Source: Mycobacterium sp. (lineage in GTDB: Bacteria; Actinomycetota; Actinomycetes; Mycobacteriales; Mycobacteriaceae). From it: a stretch of DNA of 8,605 nucleotides. Location: positions 1 to 8,605 of the forward strand of contig JAHBAP020000370.1 of NCBI GenBank assembly GCA_018500005.2, in the 5' to 3' direction. Below the pieces are notes generated by a model, which was given only the letters and a program-made list of their open reading frames with translations, searched no databases and was not told where the DNA came from. A program made the position numbers and the translations under genes. Shown one piece after another: positions 1-6,934 of the stretch (positions are counted from its first letter, which is position 1; every line of letters begins with the position of its first letter).

Positions 1-12
1 GCCGATGAACAG

Positions 13-1011
13 TCAGCCGCGCCCGCCGCCGCCGCCGGACTGGCCGGCGTATCCCTCGCCGCCGTTTCCGCCGCCGCCGAACCAGCCTGCCGCGCCGCCG
101 TTTCCGCCGTTGAACCCGCTTCCCCCGTTGCCGAGCACTCCGCCGTCGCCGCCGTTGCAGACCGTCTGGCCGACACATGTCGTGGCGTCGTAACTGAATC
201 CGTTGCCGATCAGGAAACCCGCGTCCGGATGATCGGCGGTCCCGTTGCCGATGAATCTCCGGACGAAGTCGGCCAGCAGCCGGTCCCCGCGGGCCTTCGC
301 CGGCTCGCCGGTGGTCACCGCGGAGGCTTTCGCGACCGCCGCGGCGGCTTGGAACTCGCGACGGGCGAACGCGGCTGCCGTCCAGGCCAGTGGTGCGGCC
401 GCTGGGCTGTCGGTGGTGCTCTTGCCGCCGAGCCATGTCAGCACGTTTGCGCCTTGGCCCGACACGGTGCCTGGGGCGGCTGCGGTCATCACCGGTACAG
501 CGGCCGCCGGACGGACTGCCGGGGCGACTACCGCGGTCGGCGCACTACGGCGAGTGGAGCGGGTAATCGGCGGGCCGGCCGCGGGTGCGGGTGCAGCTGC
601 GGCGAAGGACCCTGCTTCGGGGAGTTCCACTGTTGGGTCGGGCCGGACGGCCGCTACCGGCTGCGGCACCGTCAGCGGGGCGCGCGGCGCGACCACCGCG
701 GCCGACCCCGCTGGCGAATCGTTCGGTCCGGTGGGCGCGGAATCACCGGTCGCCGACCGGCGCCCGCGGGTCGGGGTATCCGCTGGTGACGTGTCCCATC
801 CCCGAGTCGTACGCGTTGTTGAAGTCGATGCGCGTGACGGTCCCGCAGAGCGGGTGCTGGGCCCGTTGGCGCTGGAATTCCCATCATTTGCGGGTTCGGC
901 ACTGGCCACCGTCGGCACCGAAGCGATTGCCGCGCCGATGCCCAACGCTATCGCCAGGGCTCCCACTCGACCTACATACCGAGCCGACCATGAATCCGAA
1001 GCGACGAGCAT
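13..1011 (-). CDS. Exported PGRS-like Gly-rich protein, possibly truncated
   Basis: A 332-residue protein with no known enzymatic function. It starts with a clear Sec signal peptide: Arg11 and Arg15, a hydrophobic stretch at about 16-32, and a likely cleavage site after ASA at residue 38. Residues 39-185 are low-complexity Ala/Pro/Thr/Ser/Arg sequence. Residues 190-222 (LTWLGG, then DSPAAAPLAW and ARREF) resemble a linker seen in many mycobacterial cell-surface proteins. From about 252 the protein becomes Gly-rich with FIGNG, LIGNGF and GGNGGAAGWFGG, the style of PGRS domains, and it holds its only two cysteines, C279 and C285. There is no PE domain, so it is not a true PE_PGRS protein. The start ATG has only a weak GGGGG upstream. 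The TGA stop is followed in frame by codons for Leu-Phe-Ile-Gly, which looks like the repeat continuing, so the gene may be cut short. It is probably a surface or secreted protein unrelated to the steroid genes beside it. Confidence 0.75.
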   Translation of the reverse strand: MLVASDSWSARYVGRVGALAIALGIGAAIASVPTVASAEPANDGNSSANGPSTRSAGPSRASTSTTRTTRGWDTSPADTPTRGRRSATGDSAPTGPNDSPAGSAAVVAPRAPLTVPQPVAAVRPDPTVELPEAGSFAAAAPAPAAGPPITRSTRRSAPTAVVAPAVRPAAAVPVMTAAAPGTVSGQGANVLTWLGGKSTTDSPAAAPLAWTAAAFARREFQAAAAVAKASAVTTGEPAKARGDRLLADFVRRFIGNGTADHPDAGFLIGNGFSYDATTCVGQTVCNGGDGGVLGNGGSGFNGGNGGAAGWFGGGGNGGEGYAGQSGGGGGRG

Positions 1012-1071
1012 GACTGACCCCCAATATCCGCGACGAATGAGACGGCCTGGACTCGACCGGAGAGGGCTTTT

Positions 1072-1100
1072 ACCTTAGGAACAATTCCTTTTCAGGTGAA
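1072..1100 (-). promoter_or_regulatory. Candidate promoter of the PGRS-like gene
   Basis: On the minus strand a TTCACC hexamer (1095-1100) and a TAAGGT hexamer (1072-1077) are 17 bases apart. TAAGGT fits the mycobacterial TANNNT -10 pattern, and TTCACC matches four of six bases of TTGACA. Transcription would start near 1065, leaving a leader of about 54 bases before the ATG at 1011. This is pattern matching only; TANNNT is common by chance. Confidence 0.3.
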
Positions 1101-1129
1101 GCATTTCGGGCTTTCGTCATCTTTTCAGG
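1077..1129. repeat. Short repeats in the aspB/PGRS-like gap
   Basis: The nonamer CTTTTCAGG occurs twice in the same orientation, at 1088-1096 and 1121-1129, 33 bases apart (about three helical turns). Overlapping the first copy is a perfect 5-base inverted repeat AGGAA-CAA-TTCCT at 1077-1089. Both lie in and just upstream of the candidate promoter, so they could be regulator sites. The stretch is noticeably richer in A and T than the coding DNA around it. No known operator consensus was recognised. Confidence 0.35.
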
Positions 1130-1163
1130 ACTCTTGGCACGTATACCGCAGACCTCACCCGGC

Positions 1164-2321
1164 CTAACGGGCCAGCCACGGTCCGAGTCGTCGGAGGGCC
1201 TCGTGAATGTCGGAGGCCGGCCCGGCGAAGGACAGTCGGACGAAGGAGTTGCCTTCCACGGTGTCGAAGTCGATACCGGGGGCGATGGCAAGTCCGGTGT
1301 CGGCGAGTAGCTTCTCGCAGAACGTCAACGAATCCGTGGTGAAGTCGGAGACGTCGGCGTAGACGTAGAACGCGCCGTCCGGCGGTGCCAGTCGGGCGAG
1401 GCCCAACTGATGCAAGCCCGAGATGAGGGTATCCCGGTTGGCCGCGTAGTGATCCAGATGGCCTTGGGCCTCGCTGATGGCTTCCGGTGTGAACGCGGCC
1501 AGTGCGGCATGCTGGGCCAGCACCGGCGGGCAGATGGTGAAGTTCCCTGTTAGGCGGTCCACCGCCCGCCTCAACTCGGCGGGCACAAGTAGCCAGCCGA
1601 GCCGCCATCCCGTCATCGCGAAATATTTCGAAAAGCTGTTCACCACAACGGAATTACGCGAGGTTTCCCACGCGCAGGCGGTCTCCGGGGCGCCCGGGTA
1701 CACCAGGCCGTGATAAACCTCGTCACTGATCAATCGCACGCCCTCGGCGTCACACCAGTTGGCGATGGCGGCAAGTTCGGTCGGCGGAATCACCGTTCCG
1801 GTCGGATTGGCCGGGCTGGCCACGATCACACCCTGCACCGGCCGGTCGATCGCGGCGAGCATTCCCGCCGTCGGCTGGAAGCGGGTCTGCGGACCGCATT
1901 CGATCTCCACGACCTCGCAGCCCAGCGCGGAGAGGATGTTGCGGTAGCACGGGTAACCGGGACTGGCGATGGCCACCCGGTCGCCGGCGTCGAAGCAGGC
2001 CAGGAAGGTCAGCAGGAATCCGCCCGACGAGCCCGTCGTCAGCACGACGTCGTCGACGGTGACGTCGAGGCCGAACTTGGCCGCGTAGGAGTCGGCGATC
2101 GACTGGCGAAGCTCTGGAATGCCAAGCGCCACGGTGTATCCCAAGGGTCCGGACCGCAGCGCCCGCTCGGCGGCGGCCAGCACCGGCGCGGGCGCGCCGG
2201 CACTGGGCTGGCCCGCCGAGAGGTTCACCAGATCGCCGTGGCTCCGTTGCCGTTCCGCAGCGGCCAGCCAGACGTCCATGACGTAAAACGGCGGGATACC
2301 GGCCCGGAGTGCGACGTTAAC
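1164..2321 (-). CDS. aspB: PLP-dependent class I/II aminotransferase (AspB)
   Basis: A fold-type I aminotransferase of the aspartate aminotransferase superfamily, cytosolic and PLP-dependent, last gene of the fadD3 operon as in M. tuberculosis (Rv3565). Numbered from the proposed first codon it has 385 residues, close to the family length. Visible motifs are TGSSGGF (96-102) for phosphate binding, ANPTGT (171-176), DEVYHG (200-205) with Asp200 and Tyr203 contacting PLP, SFSKYFAMTGWRLGW (229-243) with Lys232 as Schiff-base lysine, and Arg362 in SFVRLSF for the substrate carboxylate. Its amino donor and role in steroid catabolism are not known. The start is abnormal: a GGAGG at 2329-2333 lies 7 bases before a GTT at 2321-2319 that overlaps the fadE33 stop (TAGTT, where TAGTG would be expected). 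There is no ATG, GTG or TTG nearby upstream in frame. The first canonical start is ATG at 2279, which would give 371 residues and lose the conserved ALRAGIPPFYV segment. Identity is secure; the start is not. Confidence 0.9.
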   Translation of the reverse strand, partial: VNVALRAGIPPFYVMDVWLAAAERQRSHGDLVNLSAGQPSAGAPAPVLAAAERALRSGPLGYTVALGIPELRQSIADSYAAKFGLDVTVDDVVLTTGSSGGFLLTFLACFDAGDRVAIASPGYPCYRNILSALGCEVVEIECGPQTRFQPTAGMLAAIDRPVQGVIVASPANPTGTVIPPTELAAIANWCDAEGVRLISDEVYHGLVYPGAPETACAWETSRNSVVVNSFSKYFAMTGWRLGWLLVPAELRRAVDRLTGNFTICPPVLAQHAALAAFTPEAISEAQGHLDHYAANRDTLISGLHQLGLARLAPPDGAFYVYADVSDFTTDSLTFCEKLLADTGLAIAPGIDFDTVEGNSFVRLSFAGPASDIHEALRRLGPWLAR

Positions 2322-3262
2322 TAGAAGACCTCCGCTTCCAGTCCGCGCAACTCGTCCCGCGGCGACCCGAGAAGCTGTGCGCTGCTGTGCGCCCGTTTGA
2401 AGTACAGATGCATGTCGTGTTCCCAGGTGATGGCGATTCCGCCGTGCAACTGGATCGCCTCGCCCGCGACGGTGCAGAAGGCCTCGCTTGCCGCGAGCCG
2501 CGCCAGGGCTGCGGTCACCGGCGTCGGACCGGCGATGGCGTCGCCGACCACCGCGCGTGCCGACTGGACGGCGACATAGAGATCGGCCATCCGGTGCTTG
2601 AGGGCCTGAAAGCTGCCGATCGGCCGGCCGAACTGGATCCGTTGCTTGGTGTACTCGACGGTCAACTCCAGGCAGCGGGCCGCCGCGCCGATCTGCTCGG
2701 CCGCGAGGAGAACGGCGGCGAGATCGGCGAGGCCGGGGTCGGGTCCGATCGGTGCGGCGCCACCCGCGGTGAGCCGCGCGAGCCGGCGGGTGGGATCCAG
2801 TGGGGTGAGCGTTTCGGCGCTCACGTCGGTCCAGCGCACCACGTTGCCGTTGTCGACCGCCAGCACAACATCGGCTACGTCGCCGTTGACGACGACGTCC
2901 GGGTCGAAGACCACCGTCCCGATGCTCGCTCCGGCGGCGAGTTGCTCGAGGGTGCCGGAGTCGGGGGAGTCGGCACTCATCAGTGCCAGCTCGGTCAGCG
3001 TGGTTCCGTACAGCGGCGTGGGCACCAGTCCGCGACCGAGTTCCTCCAGAACCACTGCCGCGTCGGCCAATTCGCCGCCGGCGCCGCCCAGCTCCTCCGG
3101 GATCACCAGCGCTGCGGCGCCGACCTGGTCGCACAGCATGCTCCACAGCGCTTCGTCATAGCCCCGTTCCGAGACCATGGCGCGGCGAACCGCTTCTGGA
3201 CTCGCGTGCTTGTCCACCAGGGCCGCGACGGTTTGCCGCAGCATCTGACGTTCGCTAGTCAC
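2321..3262 (-). CDS. fadE33: Acyl-CoA dehydrogenase beta subunit IpdE2 (FadE33)
   Basis: A 313-residue acyl-CoA dehydrogenase (ACAD)-like protein, shorter than a normal ACAD of about 380 residues, as expected for the beta-type subunit of steroid heterotetrameric ACADs. Residues 1-80 form the helical N-terminal domain (ALVIPEELGGAGG at 51-63). The middle domain is degenerate and lacks the EPGAGSD flavin motif. The C-terminal part keeps YTKQRIQFGRPIGSFQALKH (204-223) and QLHGGIAITWEHDMHLYFKR (271-290). Aligned by FGRPIG, the helix-G position that holds the catalytic Glu in isovaleryl-CoA dehydrogenase is Ala here, so catalysis must rely on the partner. Known work: with IpdE1 it forms an alpha2-beta2 enzyme that dehydrogenates the side chain of 5OH-HIC-CoA. 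The Mtb protein has also been reported to pair with FadE31. The GTG start at 3262 overlaps the fadE32 stop (GTGA) and has GGAGG four bases upstream. Longer in-frame upstream sequence only runs antisense-like through fadE32's frame and was rejected. Confidence 0.9.
   Translation of the reverse strand: MTSERQMLRQTVAALVDKHASPEAVRRAMVSERGYDEALWSMLCDQVGAAALVIPEELGGAGGELADAAVVLEELGRGLVPTPLYGTTLTELALMSADSPDSGTLEQLAAGASIGTVVFDPDVVVNGDVADVVLAVDNGNVVRWTDVSAETLTPLDPTRRLARLTAGGAAPIGPDPGLADLAAVLLAAEQIGAAARCLELTVEYTKQRIQFGRPIGSFQALKHRMADLYVAVQSARAVVGDAIAGPTPVTAALARLAASEAFCTVAGEAIQLHGGIAITWEHDMHLYFKRAHSSAQLLGSPRDELRGLEAEVF
2329..2333 (-). promoter_or_regulatory. Ribosome binding site of aspB
   Basis: A full GGAGG on the minus strand, inside the end of fadE33, is followed by 7 bases and then GTT. 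The spacing is ideal for a start at 2321, and it is the main reason for preferring that position over the internal ATG at 2279, which has no such motif before it. Confidence 0.6.
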
Positions 3263-4209
3263 AGCGCCTCCAGAAGCCGGCGTCGATGAGAAGTCGGGTC
3301 GCCCCACGCGGAGTGCAGGGCCTGAACTTTCAGCAGCCACAGCGATAGGTCGTGTTCGGCGGTATAGCCGATCGCGCCGTGGGTTTGCAGCGCGGTACGC
3401 GCGGCCAGCAGCGCGGCGTCGGAGGCGGCCGCCCTGGCGGCGCTTACGTCGCGGGCGGTGTCGGGCGACCCGTCGGCAAGCGAGAGTGCCGCGCCGAAAA
3501 CCAACGGGCGGGCCAACTCGCACGCGATGTGCACGTCGGCCAGTCTGTGTTTGATGGCCTGGTAGCTGCCGATCACCCGGCCGAACTGGGTGCGTTGCTT
3601 GGCGTAGTCCACCGACATGTCCAGCATCGCCTGTCCGGCGCCGAGGAGTTGGGCGGCCGTGGCCAGTGCCCCGAACTCGTAGGCGCGCGCGATATCGGCC
3701 GGACGGTTCCCGCCCTGCGGCGCAACGTCGAAGAGTCGGCGCGCCGGGTCCACCGACTCGTGCCGCTCTGTGGCGGTCGCGTCGTTGACGCCGGCCTCGG
3801 TGGCCAGCAGCACAAGGTCCGCGATGTCGGCGTCGACCGCGCGCGGCACCGCGGGAGGCATCGCCACCGTCGCGATCAGATCACCGGCGGCCAACTCGGC
3901 CGCGCGACTGTCGGTCAGCAGAATCGGCGCTACCGCAATCGATTCCACGACCGGGCCGGGGACACACCACCGGCCGAGCCGTTCGACGGCGACGACGAGA
4001 TCGACCGGGTGAGCGCCGATCCCGTCATACTCCTCGGGCACAGCCAGCGCCGTGACCCCGAGCTCAGCCAGTCGCGCCCAGACCGCGCGCCCCGGTGCGG
4101 TCTCGCCGGCCGCCCAGGATCGGACCGCGGCTGGAACCCCGGCGGACCCGAGCGCGGCGTCGATGCTCGTGGCGAAGTCGCGCTGCCCTTGATCCAACGA
4201 GAACTTCAT
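3259..4209 (-). CDS. fadE32: Acyl-CoA dehydrogenase beta-type subunit FadE32
   Basis: A 316-residue short ACAD-like protein of the same beta type as FadE33. It has ALAVPEEYDGIGAHP (54-68) in the N-terminal domain and a degenerate middle domain. YAKQRTQFGRVIGSYQAIKH (202-221) and QTHGAIGYTAEHDLSLWLLK (275-294) lie in the C-terminal domain. Counting back from FGRVIG, the usual helix-G catalytic Glu position is Gly, so it should need an alpha partner. The adjacent fadE31 product is the natural candidate, and a FadE31-FadE32 heteromer has been described for M. tuberculosis. In Rhodococcus a fadE32 mutant was reported to accumulate methyl-oxo-octanedioate (MOODA), placing it after opening of both rings. 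The ATG start at 4209 overlaps the fadE31 TGA by one base (TGATG), indicating translational coupling. The end overlaps fadE33 by four bases. Assignment to FadE32 rather than FadE33 rests on gene order as well as sequence. Confidence 0.88.
   Translation of the reverse strand: MKFSLDQGQRDFATSIDAALGSAGVPAAVRSWAAGETAPGRAVWARLAELGVTALAVPEEYDGIGAHPVDLVVAVERLGRWCVPGPVVESIAVAPILLTDSRAAELAAGDLIATVAMPPAVPRAVDADIADLVLLATEAGVNDATATERHESVDPARRLFDVAPQGGNRPADIARAYEFGALATAAQLLGAGQAMLDMSVDYAKQRTQFGRVIGSYQAIKHRLADVHIACELARPLVFGAALSLADGSPDTARDVSAARAAASDAALLAARTALQTHGAIGYTAEHDLSLWLLKVQALHSAWGDPTSHRRRLLEAL
3267..3271 (-). promoter_or_regulatory. Ribosome binding site of fadE33
   Basis: GGAGG on the minus strand lies within the last codons of fadE32, 4 bases before the GTG at 3262-3260. 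It fixes the fadE33 start at the GTGA overlap rather than at the further upstream ATG at 3523. Confidence 0.65.
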
Positions 4210-5351
4210 CAGGCCTTGCCTCCGTCGCGGGGCAAGCCGAGAAGCCGTTCGGCGATGATATTGCGCTGAACCTCGTTGGTGCCCGCGTAGATCGGACCAC
4301 CCAGGGCGAACAGCAATCCGTCCGTCCAGCTGTCGACGAGTTCGGCGTCCGGGCCGCGCAGATCGAGCGCCGTTTGGTGCAATGCGACGTCGAGATCAGA
4401 CCAGAACACCTTGGTGACAGACGATTCCGCGCCGAGCTCGCCGCCCTCGGCGATTCGGGTCACCGTACCGAAGGTATGCAGCCGGTAGGCCTGGGCCTTG
4501 ATCCAGGCGTCGGCCACCCGGTCGGTGAATGCCGGGTCCCCACCGCGCTGCTTCCACTCGGAGACCAGCCGCTGAGCGGGCGCGACGAACCTCGCCGGGC
4601 TCCGCAGTGACATCCCCCGCTCATTGCTGGCGGTGCTCATGGCGGCCCGCCAACCATCGTGCACGGCACCGATCACATCGGTGTCCGGGACGAACACGTC
4701 GTCCAGGAAGATCTCACCGAAACCGGTATCGCCGCTGAGTTGTTCGATCGGCCGCACGGTGACCCCGTCGGCCTTGAGGTCGAACATCACATAAGTCAAG
4801 CCGCGGTGTCGTTGCTGAGCAGGGTCGGAGCGGAACAGTCCGAAGCCGCGGTCGCCGAACGGCGCTCGGCTACTCCAAATCTTCTGTCCGTTCAGCAGCC
4901 ACCCGCCGTCGGTGCGGGTCGCGGTGGAACGCAGCGAGGCCAGATCACTTCCCGACTCCGGTTCGGACCAGGCCTGTGCCCAAATCTCCTCGCCGCTGGC
5001 CATTTTCGGCAGCACTCGGTCTCGTTGTTCATCGGTTCCGTGGGCGAACAGTGTCGGAGCCAGCATCGAGGTCCCGTTGGCACTCGCCCGACCGGGGGCA
5101 CCCGCCCGGAAGTACTCCTCCTCGCACACCACCCACTGCAGCAGAGTGGCGTCGCGGCCGCCGTAACGTCGCGGCCAAGTGATCACCGAGAACCCGGCAT
5201 CGAACAGCACCCGGTCCCAGCGGCGGTGCTGGGCGAAGCCTTCGGCGTTGTCGTAGGACTTGGTCGGGAATTCGTGGCGGTTCGCCGCCAGGAAGATCCG
5301 CACCTCGTCACGGAAGGCGCAGGTGGCTTCGTCGTAGGTCAGATCCATCAC
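4209..5351 (-). CDS. fadE31: Acyl-CoA dehydrogenase alpha-type subunit FadE31
   Basis: A full-length ACAD of 380 residues (379 if it starts at the second codon). Domains are complete: a helical N-terminal part with WPRRYGG (59-65), the flavin/substrate motif WAQAWSEPESGSDLAS (124-139), LLNGQKIWSS (152-161) in the beta domain, NERG (243-246) with Glu244 at the helix-G catalytic position known from isovaleryl-CoA dehydrogenase, and IYAGTNEVQRNIIAERLLGL (354-373) at the C-terminus. This is the alpha-type pattern with both the flavin motif and the catalytic Glu, while FadE32 and FadE33 downstream lack them. In M. tuberculosis FadE31 is reported to form heteromers with either FadE32 or FadE33. The fadD3/fadE31 junction reads GTGATG: the GTG at 5351 would overlap the fadD3 TGA by four bases, and the ATG at 5348 by one base. 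Both sit behind a GGAAG, so the choice is open. The product most likely acts in cytosolic beta-oxidation of the ring remnants. Confidence 0.9.
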   Translation of the reverse strand: MMDLTYDEATCAFRDEVRIFLAANRHEFPTKSYDNAEGFAQHRRWDRVLFDAGFSVITWPRRYGGRDATLLQWVVCEEEYFRAGAPGRASANGTSMLAPTLFAHGTDEQRDRVLPKMASGEEIWAQAWSEPESGSDLASLRSTATRTDGGWLLNGQKIWSSRAPFGDRGFGLFRSDPAQQRHRGLTYVMFDLKADGVTVRPIEQLSGDTGFGEIFLDDVFVPDTDVIGAVHDGWRAAMSTASNERGMSLRSPARFVAPAQRLVSEWKQRGGDPAFTDRVADAWIKAQAYRLHTFGTVTRIAEGGELGAESSVTKVFWSDLDVALHQTALDLRGPDAELVDSWTDGLLFALGGPIYAGTNEVQRNIIAERLLGLPRDGGKA

Positions 5352-6889
5352 GGCAGCTTCCGCAGTTCGGTCTTGAGGACCTTGCCCCCGGCGTTGCGGG
5401 GCAGCACGTCGAGGAAGACCACTGATCGCGGCGCCTTGAAGTTCGCCAGATGTTCCCGGCTGAATTCGATGACTTTCGGCTCGTCGATGTCGGATCCGGG
5501 GCGGCGGACGACGAATGCACGGCCGACCTCGCCGAGACGTTCATCGGGTACCCCGATCACCGCGACATCGGCGACGCCCTCGAGCCGGGCGAGAGTCTGT
5601 TCCACCTCAGCGGGGTAGACGTTGAAGCCCCCGCAGATGTACATGTCCTTGAGTCGGTCGGTGATCCGCAGGTTGCCCGCCGCATCGACGGTGCCGATGT
5701 CGCCGGTGTGCAGCCAGCCGTCGGCGTCGATGGCCTCGGCGGTGGCCCGCGGATCGTCGAGATAGCCCAGCATTACGTTGGGTCCCCGCAGAAGAACCTC
5801 GCCGGCCCCAGTGTCATCGGAGGGGCCGATGCGCATTTCGAAGTCGGCGATGGGCTGACCGCAGGTCGTCGCGACGGTGACCGGGTCGTCGTCGGCCCGG
5901 CACATGGTTCCGAACCCACTGGCCTCGGTCAGGCCGTAGGCCGTCAGCACTATGTCGAAATCGAGTTCGCTCTGCATCCGTTCGATGAGAACCACCGGCA
6001 CGGTCGCCGCGCCGGTGACGGCGAACCGCAGCGAACTCAGGTCGTAGTCGGCGCGGGCCGGATGATCCAGCAGGGTCTGGTAGATGGTCGGCGGACCGGG
6101 TAGCACCGTGATCCGTTGCGCCTCAACGGTTTGCATCGCCTGCTCGGGGTCGAAGGTCAGCTGTGGGATGAGTGTCGCCCCGGTCTGCAGACAGGCAAGG
6201 ATCCCGGCCTTGTAGCCGAAATTGTGGAAGAACGGGTTGATGCACAGGTAGCGGTCGGCGCTGGTGATCTGCCCGCACGCCGCCCACGACGCAGACGCGG
6301 ATAGCGACTGCCGGTGTGCGCAGAGCACACCCTTGCTGCGGCCGGTTGTGCCGGAGGTGAACAGGATGTCGGACACGTCGTCGGGTCGGACCGCCGTCGC
6401 GCGGGCGTCGACCTCGGAGAGCGGAACCTGCGGACCGGCGAGGAACTCATCCCAGGTCTCGTCCTCGGCTTCGACCGGGACGCGCACGATATGGCGAAGA
6501 TCCGGCAGCGCCCCGCGGTCGAGGTCTGACACCCGGTCGGCGCCCAGGAAATGCCCCATCGCGATCAGCAACGGGGCCTCGGTCCGAGCCAGGATGTCGG
6601 CCGCCTCGCCGGCGGTGTAGCGGGTGTTCAGCGGCACCAGAACCGCGCCGGCGTAATGGACTGCCAGGCAGGCGACCACCCAATGCCAGGTGTTGGGCGA
6701 CCACAGCGCCACCCGGACGCCGGGTTGCACGCCCTGTCCGGCGATCGCCGCGGCGGTACGCCGAACCTCCTCGTGCAGTTCGGCGAAACTGAAGCTTCTC
6801 TCGGCCGTGATGAGGGCGGGGTGGTCGGCGAAGTCGAACGCCATCCGGTTCAGCACCGCAGGCGTTGTGAGCCTGGCATCCCCGCTCAT
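5348..6889 (-). CDS. fadD3: HIP-CoA synthetase FadD3
   Basis: A 513-residue adenylate-forming acyl-CoA synthetase. It joins CoA to HIP, the propionate-bearing indanedione left after rings A and B are removed, through an acyl-AMP intermediate. HIP-CoA is also the ligand that releases KstR2, so this enzyme produces the inducer of its own operon. Core motifs are all present: the phosphate loop LFTSGTTGRSKGV (176-188), YGLTEASG (318-325), GWLHTGD (391-397), the hinge region DRLKDMYICGGFNVYPAEVE (411-430), and the C-terminal lysine in NAGGK (499-503, Lys503). Length agrees with the mycobacterial protein, which is just over 500 residues. The ATG start at 6889 has an AGGAG six bases upstream. It is the first gene of the minus-strand operon and lies directly behind the KstR2-type operator. 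The substrate is inferred from sequence family plus gene context, which here is strong. Confidence 0.93.
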   Translation of the reverse strand: MSGDARLTTPAVLNRMAFDFADHPALITAERSFSFAELHEEVRRTAAAIAGQGVQPGVRVALWSPNTWHWVVACLAVHYAGAVLVPLNTRYTAGEAADILARTEAPLLIAMGHFLGADRVSDLDRGALPDLRHIVRVPVEAEDETWDEFLAGPQVPLSEVDARATAVRPDDVSDILFTSGTTGRSKGVLCAHRQSLSASASWAACGQITSADRYLCINPFFHNFGYKAGILACLQTGATLIPQLTFDPEQAMQTVEAQRITVLPGPPTIYQTLLDHPARADYDLSSLRFAVTGAATVPVVLIERMQSELDFDIVLTAYGLTEASGFGTMCRADDDPVTVATTCGQPIADFEMRIGPSDDTGAGEVLLRGPNVMLGYLDDPRATAEAIDADGWLHTGDIGTVDAAGNLRITDRLKDMYICGGFNVYPAEVEQTLARLEGVADVAVIGVPDERLGEVGRAFVVRRPGSDIDEPKVIEFSREHLANFKAPRSVVFLDVLPRNAGGKVLKTELRKLP

Positions 6890-6895
6890 TCAGTG

Positions 6896-6900
6896 CTCCT
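6896..6900 (-). promoter_or_regulatory. Ribosome binding site of fadD3
   Basis: AGGAG on the minus strand, six bases before the ATG at 6889. It supports that start and a leadered fadD3 mRNA, in contrast to fadE30 opposite, which has no such motif. Confidence 0.65.
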
Positions 6901-6901
6901 A

Positions 6902-6913
6902 CCTGGCCCCAGG
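6902..6913. repeat. Inverted repeat between operator and fadD3 RBS
   Basis: A perfect dyad, CCTGG-CC-CCAGG, lies one base upstream (in the fadD3 sense) of the AGGAG. It could be a protein site or a small hairpin (CCTG-GGGC-CAGG) in the fadD3 leader. In GC-rich DNA a 5-base dyad arises easily by chance. Confidence 0.3.
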
Positions 6914-6920
6914 ACAACAA

Positions 6921-6934
6921 AGCAAGTGCTTGGT
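6921..6934. promoter_or_regulatory. KstR2 operator
   Basis: AGCAAGTGCTTGGT is a complete match to the described KstR2 consensus AnCAAGnnCTTGnT, with a CAAG/CTTG dyad. KstR2 is a TetR-family repressor released by HIP-CoA. The site lies in the 61-base gap between divergent fadD3 and fadE30, where the homologous genes of other mycobacteria carry it. It abuts the candidate -10 hexamers on both strands, so bound repressor should block both operons. No second copy was noticed in the window. Confidence 0.9.

Noticed and set aside
1..135. Dense CCGCCG-type repetition at the left edge, as a tandem repeat or CRISPR-like array
   Set aside because: It is the coding DNA of Gly-Gly-Asn/Ala repeats on the minus strand; units are irregular and there are no spacers.
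245..1078. Long plus-strand open frames over the PGRS-like gene
   Set aside because: Compositional shadows of GC-rich DNA; Arg/Gly/Ala-rich translations without domains, whereas the minus strand gives a clean signal peptide and family motifs.
1159..1175. Possible hairpin (CCGGCC-TAACG-GGCCAG) over the aspB stop, as a terminator
   Set aside because: Stem of six with one wobble pair, overlaps the stop codon and has no T-tract; such short GC stems are frequent in this DNA.
2322..3146. Extending aspB upstream to an ATG at 3146 because no canonical start lies nearer the Shine-Dalgarno
   Set aside because: It would run in a shadow frame through nearly all of fadE33, giving 660 residues with an Arg-rich leader unrelated to aminotransferases.
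3263..3523. Extending fadE33 upstream to the ATG at 3523
   Set aside because: This would overlap fadE32 by about 265 bases and give a 400-residue product with a non-homologous Arg-rich N-terminus; the GTG at 3262 has a GGAGG and a four-base overlap.
1710..4269. Long plus-strand open frames antisense to aspB, fadE33 and fadE32
   Set aside because: The minus strand encodes complete recognisable enzymes in a coupled operon; the antisense products are His/Arg/Gly-rich and lack any family motif.
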